Assembly (NCBI GenBank): GCA_013911885.1
Contig: JACESI010000006.1
Span: 123,483-187,482 of the forward strand
Length of the DNA: 64,000 bases
Reading direction: 5' to 3'
Source of the DNA: Hyphomicrobiales bacterium
GTDB lineage: Bacteria; Pseudomonadota; Alphaproteobacteria; Rhizobiales; JACESI01
Each line of letters starts with the position of its first letter. Positions within the stretch are counted from its first letter, which is position 1. The notes under the pieces were generated by a model. It had not been told where the DNA came from, searched no databases, and saw nothing but the letters and a program-made list of their open reading frames with translations. A program made the position numbers and the translations under genes. Below are positions 1 through 8,101 of the stretch, piece after piece.

Positions 1-702
1 GCGGGTCGTGGCAAAGCCTACCGCATCCACCACAAGATCGAACAGCATATCCGGCGCCAATTCATCTGGCGCATGGGCATTAAGGCCGACCTTGTCGATC
101 AGGAATTGTCGCCGGTCCTGGTTCGGTTCGACAATGAGTGGGCTTTTCACACCGAAGGCCATCAATGACAGACCCGCACCGACACCGATTGCACCGCCGC
201 CCAGAACAAGCGTGCGAATGCCTTCCATTGGACGGTCGAGAACGCGCTCTGCAAGGCGCACGCCATGCCATCCGCAGGCAATGGGCTCTGCAAGGGCTGC
301 CTGATCGGTGGAAACCGCATCGGGTACTGTCACCAGATTGCGCGGTGGCATTGCCACATATTGTGCGAAAGCCCCTTCCCGCGGCTGCATCGAGATGATC
401 TGACGCTTGGCGCAGAGATTCTCGCGCTTCGAAAGGCAGGCTTCGCATTCCATACAGGTGACGAGCGGATTGACGGTAACGCGGCGCCCCGCCTGCGGGC
501 CGGAGACAATGGTGCCGGCGGCTTCATGACCGAGGATCAGCGGCGCCGGACGGCGCTCATCATGGCCGAGATAGGCATGCATGTCCGAACCGCAAATTCC
601 GACGCTCTCGACACGGATGACAACTTCGCCCTCGCCCGGTGTCGGCTCCGGCGCATCCTGGAAACTCAGCATTTGTGGGCCGGTATAGACGAGTGCCTTC
701 AT
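1..702 (-). CDS. Zn-dependent alcohol dehydrogenase (MDR family), 3' end cut by window edge; possible HpsP/HpsO-type DHPS dehydrogenase
   Basis: The reading frame runs from the ATG at 702 without a stop to the window edge (234 codons), so the C-terminus is missing. The product is a medium-chain dehydrogenase. The catalytic-domain signatures are VGICGSDMHA and GHEAAG, and the structural zinc site reads CMECEACLSKRENLC (C-x2-C-x2-C-x7-C). The Rossmann motif GGGAIGVGAG follows. Such enzymes oxidise secondary alcohols of polyols with NAD(P). Its ATG overlaps the stop of the upstream SDR gene (ATGA), so the two are translationally coupled. In hps loci a second dehydrogenase accompanies the SDR and together they interconvert DHPS enantiomers; that role is inferred. 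An idonate or sorbitol dehydrogenase-like role is the main alternative. Confidence 0.8.
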   Translation of the reverse strand, partial: MKALVYTGPQMLSFQDAPEPTPGEGEVVIRVESVGICGSDMHAYLGHDERRPAPLILGHEAAGTIVSGPQAGRRVTVNPLVTCMECEACLSKRENLCAKRQIISMQPREGAFAQYVAMPPRNLVTVPDAVSTDQAALAEPIACGWHGVRLAERVLDRPMEGIRTLVLGGGAIGVGAGLSLMAFGVKSPLIVEPNQDRRQFLIDKVGLNAHAPDELAPDMLFDLVVDAVGFATTR

Positions 703-1466
703 TTTGCGGTGAATCCTCCGTCAACCATCAAGGTTTGCCCGGTCACATAGCCGGATGCATCGGAGCAGAAAAACAGCATCGGACCGTCCATATCGGACAA
801 TTCGCCATTGCGGCCGATACAGGTCTGAGCCGCGTTGCGCGCTGCACGTTCCGGGTCGGCAAAGACCGCCGCTGTGAGTTCGGTGCGAAAGAAACCCGGC
901 CCCACTGCGTTGACCATAATGCCGTGGCCCGACCATGCTTCGGCCATTGCCCGCGTCATCTGCGTGACGCCACCCTTTGATGCGCCATAGGAAAGGCCTG
1001 CGCTGAATGCCCGGTAGCTTTGCAGCGACGCGAAGTTGACGATCCGTCCCCATCGCTTTTCCTTCATGGCCGGGGCGAATGCCTGCGCGAGAAAGAACGG
1101 CGCGGCAAGATTGAGATTGAGGGTGATGTCCCAGCCTTCCGGGGTGAGCTGATCGGCCGGCTCGCGTGTGTTGATTCCGGCGGCATTGATCAGAATATCG
1201 GGATTGCCGAAGGGCAGCACCACCTGTCGCGCAATCGTTGGGATCGTCTCGCGGCGGGCAAGATCGCCGACAACATAGGCCGCTTTTCCGGGATTGTCAG
1301 ATGCCCATTCATCGAGCGCGTCGGCGCGCCTTGCAACGCCCACAACGCGCGCCCCCGCCCCGATCAAAAGATCGGCTGCGCGCCGCCCGAGACCAGAACT
1401 TGCACCCGTCACACAGGCAATTTTCCCTGTGAGATCAAACAGACGGGCTGGATTTTCAACTGCCAT
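699..1466 (-). CDS. SDR-family NAD(P)-dependent oxidoreductase; possible DHPS 2-dehydrogenase
   Basis: A classical 255-residue short-chain dehydrogenase. The cofactor glycine motif TGASSGLG sits near residues 19-26, an NAAG motif (AAGIN) follows, and the catalytic YGASK has the normal Y-x3-K spacing. The start has a GAGG ribosome site 6 bases upstream. It begins 8 bases after the HisD-like gene and overlaps the Zn-dehydrogenase by 4 bases, so it belongs to the TRAP-dehydrogenase operon. By sequence type it resembles gluconate 5-dehydrogenases, which work on polyol-type alcohols. In the DHPS reading it would oxidise C2 of the sulfonated diol. The exact substrate cannot be read from the sequence. 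Confidence 0.85.
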   Translation of the reverse strand: MAVENPARLFDLTGKIACVTGASSGLGRRAADLLIGAGARVVGVARRADALDEWASDNPGKAAYVVGDLARRETIPTIARQVVLPFGNPDILINAAGINTREPADQLTPEGWDITLNLNLAAPFFLAQAFAPAMKEKRWGRIVNFASLQSYRAFSAGLSYGASKGGVTQMTRAMAEAWSGHGIMVNAVGPGFFRTELTAAVFADPERAARNAAQTCIGRNGELSDMDGPMLFFCSDASGYVTGQTLMVDGGFTAK

Positions 1467-1473
1467 CAGAGCC

Positions 1474-2781
1474 TCACTCCGATCCGGTCAGATCGAAATT
1501 CTCTTTCGGGAAATATTTCCGCAACCTTATATCAGCCGTGCGTGCATGGGCCTCCATGCCCTCCAGCCTTGAGATGCGGGCGGTTGCCTCGGCGACCGGT
1601 TTTGCGCCGTCGCGCGTTGCCCGCTGCCAGGTGACGATCTTCATATATTTATGAACAGAAAGGCCGCCGGTATAATTGGCGGCACCATTTGTTGGCAGAA
1701 CATGATTGGTGCCGGAGGCCTTGTCGCCGAAGGCAACCGTGGTCTCCTCGCCGAGAAAGAGCGAGCCATAGCACTGCAACCGCCCGAGCCACCAGTCGAG
1801 ATCTTCAGCCTGAACCGTCAGATGTTCCGGCGCATAATCATCGGAAGTCGCAGCCATCTCCTCGCGGTTGTCGCAGACGATCACTTCGGCATAATCGCGC
1901 CAGGCGGCTTCGGCGTTCTTGCCATTGAGTTCCGGCAGATCGGCGATAAGGCCGGGGACAAGCTCCATGACCTTGCGCGCAAGCGGTTCATCATCGGTGA
2001 CAAGCCAGACCGGCGAATTGTAGCCATGCTCGGCCTGCCCGACGAGGTCGGCGGCGACGATCTCCGCGTCCGCGGTCCGGTCTGCAAGGATGAGGCTGTC
2101 GGTTGGTCCGGCGAACATGTCGATGCCAACACGGCCGAAGAGAATACGTTTTGCTTCCGCCACGAACTGGTTGCCCGGTCCGACCAGAATATCGACTTTC
2201 GGCAATCCGAAAAGCCCGAACGCCATGGCCGCCACGCCCTGCACGCCGCCGAGGGCGAGGATCGTGTCCGCGCCGCAGAGATCGGCGGCATAGATGATGG
2301 CGGGCGCGATGCCGATGTCGGGGCGCGGCGGCGAGCATGCGATGATGCGCGAACAGCCTGCAACCTGCGCCGTCGTCACCGTCATGATGGCGGAGGCGAT
2401 ATGGCTGTAGCGTCCGCCTGGAATATAACAACCGGCAGCGCGCACGGGGATGCTTTTCTGACCGGCAATGAGACCGGGAATGATCTCGACTTCAATATCC
2501 TTGAGTGTCGCTTTCTGGGCTTCGGCGAATTTTTTCACATTGGCATGGGCAAACTGGATATCGCGCTTCAGCTTTTCGGGAACAAGGGCGGTCGCAGCGT
2601 CAATCTCAGCACGCGTCAGTTTGATATTGCCATTGTACTTGTCGAATTTGGCCGCATATTCGAGTGCGCCCGCATCGCCGCGCGCCTCGATATCATCGAG
2701 AATGGCCTGGACCGTATCGCGCACATCACTCGCGCCGGTGGCGGAAGTCATGGTTGCTTTCTTGAGATAGTGACGAGACAT
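1474..2781 (-). CDS. hpsN: Histidinol-dehydrogenase-like enzyme, probable sulfopropanediol 3-dehydrogenase (HpsN type)
   Basis: A 435-residue HisD-superfamily protein. It keeps the Zn and catalytic landmarks of histidinol dehydrogenase: QAEHGYNS (Gln/His zinc ligands), YAPEHL (Glu-His catalytic pair), GDKASGTNHVLPT (Asp ligand) and EGMEAHA (His ligand). The stretch GGLSVHKYMKIVTWQ replaces the histidine-enzyme version of this segment and is typical of the TRAP-associated branch. The ATG at 2781 is chosen over the one at 2808 because AGGAG lies 9 bases upstream and it starts after the dctM stop. No his genes are nearby; TRAP genes and two dehydrogenases are. HpsN is the HisD homologue that oxidises DHPS to sulfolactate with NAD. 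The family is sure; the sulfonate substrate is inferred. Confidence 0.75.
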   Translation of the reverse strand: MSRHYLKKATMTSATGASDVRDTVQAILDDIEARGDAGALEYAAKFDKYNGNIKLTRAEIDAATALVPEKLKRDIQFAHANVKKFAEAQKATLKDIEVEIIPGLIAGQKSIPVRAAGCYIPGGRYSHIASAIMTVTTAQVAGCSRIIACSPPRPDIGIAPAIIYAADLCGADTILALGGVQGVAAMAFGLFGLPKVDILVGPGNQFVAEAKRILFGRVGIDMFAGPTDSLILADRTADAEIVAADLVGQAEHGYNSPVWLVTDDEPLARKVMELVPGLIADLPELNGKNAEAAWRDYAEVIVCDNREEMAATSDDYAPEHLTVQAEDLDWWLGRLQCYGSLFLGEETTVAFGDKASGTNHVLPTNGAANYTGGLSVHKYMKIVTWQRATRDGAKPVAEATARISRLEGMEAHARTADIRLRKYFPKENFDLTGSE

Positions 2782-2794
2782 GGGAGCCAATCTC

Positions 2795-4123
2795 CTATTT
2801 GTAGACATCGGGAAGAAGGGTAGTTGAAATTTCCGGAATGAAGGCGATCAGCAGCACGACAACGAGCATGAACAGCACGAACGGAACGGCGCGCCAGGCA
2901 ATCTTGAGAACGGATTCACCGGTAATGCCCGAGACCACGAAAAGATTGAGGCCAAGCGGCGGTGTTATGAAGCCGATGCCGAGGGCGGTGATCATCATGA
3001 TGCAGAACTGAATTTCGTTCATGCCGATATTGTCGGCGAGCGGCTTCAGGATCGGCGCCAGAATGACGATGTTGGGCGTCGTCTCCATGACGCAGCCGGC
3101 GGCAATCAGAATGCCGATCATGAGAAGGATAAGAAGGGTCGGATCGTCGGTGAGAGAGGTCACCGCCCCGACAAAACCCTGCGGCACGCCCATCACCGCA
3201 AGCGTCTGGGCAAGCGGCAGCGAGAAGGCAATGATCGGCAGGATGATGCCGTTGACCTTTGCCGACGAAAGCAGCATCGAGGGAAAATCCGACAATCTCA
3301 GGGTGCCGAGGATGAAACCAATCACAATGGTGGTGACGACGGCAATGGCGCCTGCCTCGGTCGGCGTCAGTTTGCCGGAAAAGATGCCATAGAAAATGAT
3401 GCCCGGTACCAGAAATGCATACCAGCCATGGCGCAGGGTGTTCAACAGGTTGGTCAACCAGTCGGTAAAACGGATCGGCTCTCCACCCTCATATTGAAAA
3501 ATCCGGTTCACGACCAGATTGGTGACAAGGATCGAAATCAGGATGAGACTGCCGGGAATAAGGGCCGCCAGAAACAGGGTTGATGCGGAAATGCCGAGGA
3601 CGAGACCGATGATGATATAGGCAATCGACGGCGGGATGAGAATGCCGGTGCAGGCTCCGGCAGCGACGAGCGCACAGGCATAGGGTCGGGGATAGCCGCT
3701 CTCGACAAGGCGGCTGATGGTCATGCGACCGACCGCAGCGGCACCGGCGGCGTCCGACCCCGAAATCGCGGCGAACATGCCGCAGACGAGAACGGTGGCA
3801 GACCCGAAGCCGCCCTTCGTCCAGCAGGTCAGCGCTTCTGCGACATCGAGAAATTTGCGACTGAGGCCGGTGCGCACCAGCACATCCCCGGTCAGGATGA
3901 AGAGTGGTACGGCGGTCAGTGCAAAGGCGTCGATACCGTCGAACAGGGATTCGCCGATCAGCGCCATCGGCAGCGCGCCGGACATGTAAAGCATCAGGAT
4001 TGCCGTCGTTCCGATCGACGCCCAGACCGGAATCGCAAGCGCACACATGATCACGAAGACAATGACCGGCAGATAGAATGCCCAGCCAAGATTGATCGCG
4101 GTTTCAGCTTGTTGATAGAGCAT
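2795..4123 (-). CDS. dctM: TRAP transporter large permease subunit (DctM)
   Basis: A 442-residue, highly hydrophobic protein with about twelve predicted membrane segments, the usual size for DctM. With DctQ it forms the Na+-driven channel that imports the substrate delivered by the periplasmic DctP. Conserved DctM-type segments include GSDAAGAAAVGRM, TGILIPPSIAYIIIG and GFITPPLGLNLFV. The ATG at 4123 has AAGG about 8 bases upstream; a GTG at 4126 is an alternative. It follows dctQ by 9 bases and is followed 13 bases later by the HisD-like gene, so transport and catabolism are one operon. Confidence 0.93.
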   Translation of the reverse strand: MLYQQAETAINLGWAFYLPVIVFVIMCALAIPVWASIGTTAILMLYMSGALPMALIGESLFDGIDAFALTAVPLFILTGDVLVRTGLSRKFLDVAEALTCWTKGGFGSATVLVCGMFAAISGSDAAGAAAVGRMTISRLVESGYPRPYACALVAAGACTGILIPPSIAYIIIGLVLGISASTLFLAALIPGSLILISILVTNLVVNRIFQYEGGEPIRFTDWLTNLLNTLRHGWYAFLVPGIIFYGIFSGKLTPTEAGAIAVVTTIVIGFILGTLRLSDFPSMLLSSAKVNGIILPIIAFSLPLAQTLAVMGVPQGFVGAVTSLTDDPTLLILLMIGILIAAGCVMETTPNIVILAPILKPLADNIGMNEIQFCIMMITALGIGFITPPLGLNLFVVSGITGESVLKIAWRAVPFVLFMLVVVLLIAFIPEISTTLLPDVYK

Positions 4124-4132
4124 CACATCACC

Positions 4133-4648
4133 TTATTCAAAAAGAGTGTTGCCTTCGAACACGGGTCTGCCCGCGCGAAAGTCGGCGATATCGCGCAGGA
4201 GCGACTGCGTAAGGCGAATGATCATCAACAGAAAACCGAATGGGACAGCAATCAGGAACCAGACCATGGAAAGACGCAGACCATGGCTGACCGAATTGAA
4301 CTTCCAGGAAACCCCAACCGTTTCGAACGACCAGTAGAGCGCAAGCACCGCGACGGCCATCATCGCCAGATCGCCGATAATATAAAGCAGCGCCTTCACG
4401 CGCGGGCCAACATAGTGCATCAGCACGTCAATGCGGATATGCGCCCGCTCATGGGCAGCGGAGGCGGCACCGATCCAGGCAAGGTAGATGAAGGAATAGC
4501 GAACAATTTCCTCACCCCAGATGGAGGAGAATGCGAGAACCTCGCGGCGCATGACTTCGACCGACATGGTCAGAACGAGCAGAACGTAGAAAAACAGCAG
4601 CGCCCAGCGCTCTGCATTCTTGTCCAGGGCAGACAGAAAAGTGGACAT
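4133..4648 (-). CDS. dctQ: TRAP transporter small permease subunit (DctQ)
   Basis: A 171-residue protein with four predicted membrane helices, the standard DctQ layout. The conserved DctQ stretch is WGEEIVRYSFIYLAWIGAA followed by HERAHIRIDVL. It pairs with DctM in the inner membrane. The ATG at 4648 is preferred over 4708 because GGGAGCG lies upstream of it and the extra N-terminal residues look unrelated to the family. It sits 148 bases after dctP with a strong hairpin between, the usual arrangement when the binding protein is made in excess. Confidence 0.9.
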   Translation of the reverse strand: MSTFLSALDKNAERWALLFFYVLLVLTMSVEVMRREVLAFSSIWGEEIVRYSFIYLAWIGAASAAHERAHIRIDVLMHYVGPRVKALLYIIGDLAMMAVAVLALYWSFETVGVSWKFNSVSHGLRLSMVWFLIAVPFGFLLMIIRLTQSLLRDIADFRAGRPVFEGNTLFE

Positions 4649-4750
4649 GATTGCGCTCCCGTGCACCGCGTCGCATGCTTCGCCAAAGGGTGTGGCGATA
4701 CCCAGCAAGCGGTGTCTGGTCTATCAGAAATCTTCCGGTAAAGGCCGATG

Positions 4751-4780
4751 GTTCCCGCCCGCGAAAGCACGGACGGGAAC
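4751..4780 (-). terminator. Intercistronic hairpin between dctP and dctQ (attenuator or mRNA-stabilising stem)
   Basis: On the minus strand an 11-base arm GTTCCCGTCCG pairs with CGGGCGGGAAC (10 of 11 Watson-Crick plus one G-U) across an 8-base loop. It lies 16 bases after the dctP stop. There is no strong U tract directly after it, so it may protect the dctP mRNA 3' end or cause partial termination rather than act as a full terminator. Confidence 0.55.
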
Positions 4781-4796
4781 GTGGATCACCGGCTGA

Positions 4797-5942
4797 TTAC
4801 GCGTCGTGCACGTAATAGCGGCCTTTGGTGTTGGCTGCTTCATTGAGTTTTGCAAATGCATCGAGCGAGCCTGCGAGATCCACTTTGAACTTGTCCCATT
4901 CAGGCCGCTGGTGACCGCCAGCCTCTCTCCATTCCTTGAGCTGATCCTCGCTCAGAGAGTGGAATTCAACGCCGGACTTGCGCAGCTCCGACATGGCGAA
5001 AGCGCGCGACGACGGGACTTTGGCAAGATTCTGATGCGCGGTGATCTCGGAGGCGAACTCGATGCCTTCCTTCACATCCGCAGGCAGGCTGTTGTACCAT
5101 TCGAGATTGCAGGAATAGACCTGACTGTCCGGCACGGCCTGTGTGAAGGTGACATGGCTCAAAATATCCTTGAAGCCGAACACGTGAAGGGCGCCAACCG
5201 AGGGATCCAGTGCATCGGCAACACCCTGCTTGATCGCGGACGGCGTTTCGCCCCATGCGACCGGCGTCGGGTTCGCGCCGACCAGACGATAATATTGTTT
5301 CAGCATTTCAGAGCCGGGCACGCGGAACTTCACGCCGGCAAGATCTTTCGGTGATATTACAGCACCGGCCCCACCCTTTCGCACGGCAATAACGCGCGGA
5401 TCAATAACGATATAAAACAGTGGCTTGAAGCCCTTTGCCTCAACTTTTGGATGAACTTCGGACTTCCAGGCATCAGAGGTGACGAGATTCACGAAATTCT
5501 GGTTTGCACCGCAGAAATATGGCAGGTTGATAAGATCGATCGCAGGCGCGAATGGTGCGAAATTGGATAGGGAATGCTGCGCTGCCTGAATGGTGCCGCC
5601 CTGAACTTTCTGAACCAGCGCGCCGCCGACACCAAGCTGACCACCCGGCGCGAGCTTCACATATATCTTGCCATTCGTCGCGTTCTGGATGTTTTCCTTG
5701 AGGTCGAGCTGAAGCAGCGGATAGCTGCGCGATGCGCCGATCACGTATTCCGTGCCGATCGTCATCTGATGGGCGGCGGCCTTCTCCCGGTCTGCCTCTT
5801 CCTTGGCGGTCTGCGCGATTGCCTCTTGCGACCAGAGCGTGCCGCTTGCGCCGGCGATCATCGCCACGGTGAAAGCGCCCGCACTTGTCAGTTTAAGGAA
5901 GTTGCGGCGCTCGGCCGACTGAATTGTGTCTAAAGATTTCAT
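4797..5942 (-). CDS. dctP: TRAP transporter periplasmic substrate-binding protein (DctP), Tat-type signal
   Basis: A 381-residue TRAP solute receptor. The N-terminus has a twin-arginine signal (AERRNFLKL near residue 12, then a hydrophobic stretch ending around AIAQ), so it probably crosses the membrane folded. The mature part has TRAP-binding-protein features: a VKLAPGGQLG segment, and DLAGVKFRVPG leading to the domain that carries the carboxylate- or sulfonate-binding Arg. The ATG at 5942 has GGGAGA upstream and gives a proper signal; the longer start at 5990 does not. It is the second gene of the operon after a small membrane ORF. The ligand is likely an anionic organic acid or sulfonate; DHPS is inferred from the dehydrogenases downstream. 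Confidence 0.9.
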   Translation of the reverse strand: MKSLDTIQSAERRNFLKLTSAGAFTVAMIAGASGTLWSQEAIAQTAKEEADREKAAAHQMTIGTEYVIGASRSYPLLQLDLKENIQNATNGKIYVKLAPGGQLGVGGALVQKVQGGTIQAAQHSLSNFAPFAPAIDLINLPYFCGANQNFVNLVTSDAWKSEVHPKVEAKGFKPLFYIVIDPRVIAVRKGGAGAVISPKDLAGVKFRVPGSEMLKQYYRLVGANPTPVAWGETPSAIKQGVADALDPSVGALHVFGFKDILSHVTFTQAVPDSQVYSCNLEWYNSLPADVKEGIEFASEITAHQNLAKVPSSRAFAMSELRKSGVEFHSLSEDQLKEWREAGGHQRPEWDKFKVDLAGSLDAFAKLNEAANTKGRYYVHDA

Positions 5943-5958
5943 GGCGCTTTTCTCCCAA

Positions 5959-6156
5959 TCAGCGTTTGTCAATATCGGTTTTGGTCTCAAGCTCGCGTTT
6001 CTCTGCCCGAAGGATCGCGACGACGAAAGCCGCCGTTGCTGACATCAGAACAATCAGTTCCTGGACATCGTTCAGAAACGGCACCCCACCCTGGGAGGCA
6101 AAAACGACGTTGCCGAAAAAAACCGAAAACAAAACTGCGGTGACAGCGAGAAACAT
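5959..6156 (-). CDS. Small two-helix membrane protein, first gene of the TRAP operon
   Basis: A 65-residue ORF with a strong ribosome site (GGAGGAAGG, about 5 bases before the ATG at 6156) and a stop 16 bases before dctP. It has two hydrophobic segments (about residues 1-20 and 33-50) and a charged C-terminal tail rich in K, E and D. I do not recognise a family. Its position between the regulated promoter and the binding protein, with good translation signals, argues that it is real. It could be a small accessory subunit of the transporter or a leader peptide gene. Confidence 0.6.
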   Translation of the reverse strand: MFLAVTAVLFSVFFGNVVFASQGGVPFLNDVQELIVLMSATAAFVVAILRAEKRELETKTDIDKR

Positions 6157-6196
6157 GGAAACCTTCCTCCCGGCTCCGTCAGGAACCACGCAGCAG

Positions 6197-6233
6197 ACTT
6201 TAGAGCAAAATCATCTTAATGCAAGCGCTTACA
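6197..6233 (-). promoter_or_regulatory. Promoter of the TRAP/dehydrogenase operon with overlapping LacI-type operator
   Basis: On the minus strand TTGCAT (6224-6219) and TAAAGT (6202-6197) are spaced by 16 bases, a fair sigma-70 promoter. The -35 box overlaps the dyad TGTAAGCGCTTGCA (6220-6233), which has the CG-centred symmetry of LacI/GalR-family operators (TGnnAnCGnTnnCA). The lacI-type gene starts 75 bases away on the other strand. Binding there would block the operon promoter, so the operon is probably released by its substrate or a metabolite of it. Confidence 0.7.
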
Positions 6234-6308
6234 TTTCGGTATAATCCCGCATTGCCGATGCGTCGGGAATAGGTATTCTTTCCGACAATTCCCTGCGAAC
6301 GGATCGCC

Positions 6309-7364
6309 ATGAAAAACACCAAGCCGCTCAACTCCGAGGTTGCAACACTGGCAGACGTTGCACAGATTGCGTGCGTCTCAACGGCCACCGTTTCCCGCTG
6401 CCTGAACAACCCGGTGCAAGTGAGTGATAAGACGCGCCAGCGCGTGATGAAGGCCGTCACAACCTTGAACTATTCACCAAATTTCGGCGCCCGCGCGCTC
6501 GCTGCCAAACGAACCAACACCTATGGCGCGATCATTCCAACCATGGAAAACGCGATTTTCGCGCGTGGCCTTCAGGCGTTCGAACAGGTTCTCGTCAGCA
6601 GGGGCGCGACGATGCTGGTTGCGAGTTCGTCCTATGATCCGCAGATCGAGGAAGACCAGATCCGCACGCTCATCGCGCGCGGCGCGGATGGATTGCTGCT
6701 GATCGGCCGGGACAGGGAACCAGCCGTCTATCGATTTCTGCGCGAGCGCAATGTGCCATTCGTGATTGCCTGGACCAGTGCCACAGCGCCCGAAACCTCG
6801 CATGTCGGCTTTGACAATCTGGCAGCGTCGCGCGCCCTCGCAGCACGGGCGATTGGCCTTGGTCACCGGCAGATCGGGTTCATTTCCGCAGGTCTCAACT
6901 TCAATGACCGCGCCCGCGACCGGGTCGAGGGCGTACGCCTTGCCATGCGAGACCATGGTCTTGATTCCAACTGCATGCCTATCATTGAGACGCGCTATTC
7001 GATTGCATGCGGGCGCGCGGCGATGGCGGCGATCATGACCGATCATCCGGAAACAACACTGGTCATGTGCGGCAATGATGTTCTGGCGGTCGGTGCGGTT
7101 CAGGGTGCCCACTTGCTCGGCCTTCGTGTTCCCGATGATGTGTCGATCACTGGCTTTGATGACATCGAACTTGCGACCATCATCCGCCCGGCACTGACGA
7201 CCGTCCATGTGCCACACCACACGATGGGAACGATGGCGGCGGAAACCCTGCTTGAAATGGTGCGTGAAGGCGCAACCGCCCGCCAGATCGTACTGGAAAC
7301 AAGCATTGTCGAGCGCGAATCGCTGAGCGCGCCGGGCATGAAACCGCTGAGTCGGCCTGCCTAG
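6309..7364 (+). CDS. LacI-family transcriptional regulator, divergent from the TRAP operon
   Basis: A 351-residue LacI/GalR regulator. The N-terminal helix-turn-helix reads TLADVAQIACVSTATVSRCL (about residues 16-35) and is followed by the hinge helix region with RALAAKR. The rest is a periplasmic-binding-protein-like effector domain with the signatures VGFDNLAASRALA and VSITGFDDIELA. It starts opposite the TRAP operon, and the LacI-type operator lies between them. Local repression of that operon, and probably autoregulation, is the simple reading. The ligand is unknown. Confidence 0.92.
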   Translation: MKNTKPLNSEVATLADVAQIACVSTATVSRCLNNPVQVSDKTRQRVMKAVTTLNYSPNFGARALAAKRTNTYGAIIPTMENAIFARGLQAFEQVLVSRGATMLVASSSYDPQIEEDQIRTLIARGADGLLLIGRDREPAVYRFLRERNVPFVIAWTSATAPETSHVGFDNLAASRALAARAIGLGHRQIGFISAGLNFNDRARDRVEGVRLAMRDHGLDSNCMPIIETRYSIACGRAAMAAIMTDHPETTLVMCGNDVLAVGAVQGAHLLGLRVPDDVSITGFDDIELATIIRPALTTVHVPHHTMGTMAAETLLEMVREGATARQIVLETSIVERESLSAPGMKPLSRPA

Positions 7365-7375
7365 TGGTTCGCCCG

Positions 7376-7412
7376 AAACAAAACAGTCCGACTTCAGTCG
7401 GGTTGTTTGTTG
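7376..7412 (+). terminator. Inverted repeat after the lacI-type gene, probable terminator
   Basis: Just after the stop at 7364, the segments CCGACT and AGTCGG form a tight stem flanked by AAACAAAAC on one side and GTTGTTTGTT on the other, which pair imperfectly. The T-rich right arm gives it a rho-independent terminator look for the plus-strand gene and possibly also for the opposite operon. Confidence 0.5.
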
Positions 7413-7455
7413 ATGAAAAGCGAACCCTTTCAAAGAGTTGAGCTGGTAGATCGGC

Positions 7456-7481
7456 CCGACTTTTCGGGTTCGAAAAGTCGG
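7456..7481. repeat. Perfect 11-bp inverted repeat between convergent lacI-type gene and phnN
   Basis: CCGACTTTTCG and its exact reverse complement CGAAAAGTCGG are separated by GGTT. It lies 36 bases beyond the phnN stop, between convergent transcription units, with no T tract. It may be a bidirectional terminator, an mRNA end stabiliser, or one copy of a dispersed extragenic palindrome. Confidence 0.6.
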
Positions 7482-7516
7482 TGTCAATCCACTAGAAGGC
7501 ATGGCTGCAAGACGGA

Positions 7517-8101
7517 TCAATGCCGTGCATCGGGCTGTCCGCAAAGCTCTTCGATCAGATGTTTGACCGCCATGCCGGCATGCTCGATCGGGCCGCTATT
7601 GTCGATCTCAAGGCAATTGAAACGGGCATCGGACGTCATCGCTACCGGTTTCAGGCGCTCAGCGATTTCACTTTCCGTCTCGCGTCCCCGCGCGGCGAGA
7701 CGGCGCGCGAGCACGGTGCGCTCTACCGTGAGGACGATCACAACCATGGTCGGAAACACCTCGGCAAATGCATCGAGAACGCGCCTCGAGCCATTGGCAA
7801 CCGCAACACCGCCTTGGCGGATATGGTCAAGCACGTCTTTCGGGATTGCGTAGTGGAGGCCGTGCGCCTGCCAGGTCACGGCAAAAGCGCCTTCTTGCCG
7901 CATCCGGTGAAAATCTTCTTCTGACATTGCAAGATGATCTTCGAAGACATCATCCGGCGCGCGGGTGACAACCCGCCTTGCAAACAGGATGTCAGGGTTC
8001 AGAAGATTGGCTTTCAACCAGGCAATCAGCGTATCCTTGCCTGCTCCGCTCGGTCCGACAATGAGGACGAGTGCCCCCTGCCCGGGTCGCACCTGCCCCA
8101 T
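7517..8101 (-). CDS. phnN: Ribose 1,5-bisphosphate phosphokinase PhnN
   Basis: A 194-residue P-loop kinase related to guanylate kinase, the normal size for PhnN. The Walker A motif is GPSGAGKDT near residue 16, and ARRVVTRAPDD follows at the substrate-binding position. PhnN converts ribose 1,5-bisphosphate to PRPP with ATP and so returns the C-P lyase sugar product to central metabolism. It is the last gene of the phn operon; the ATG at 8101 shares a base with the phnM stop (TGATG), so it is translationally coupled. A TTG at 8104 is a less likely start. Confidence 0.92.
   Translation of the reverse strand: MGQVRPGQGALVLIVGPSGAGKDTLIAWLKANLLNPDILFARRVVTRAPDDVFEDHLAMSEEDFHRMRQEGAFAVTWQAHGLHYAIPKDVLDHIRQGGVAVANGSRRVLDAFAEVFPTMVVIVLTVERTVLARRLAARGRETESEIAERLKPVAMTSDARFNCLEIDNSGPIEHAGMAVKHLIEELCGQPDARH

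Noticed and set aside
1474..2781. True histidine-pathway histidinol dehydrogenase
   Set aside because: It keeps the metal residues, but the neighbours are TRAP and dehydrogenase genes and the GGLSVHKYMKIVTWQ stretch belongs to the TRAP-associated branch.
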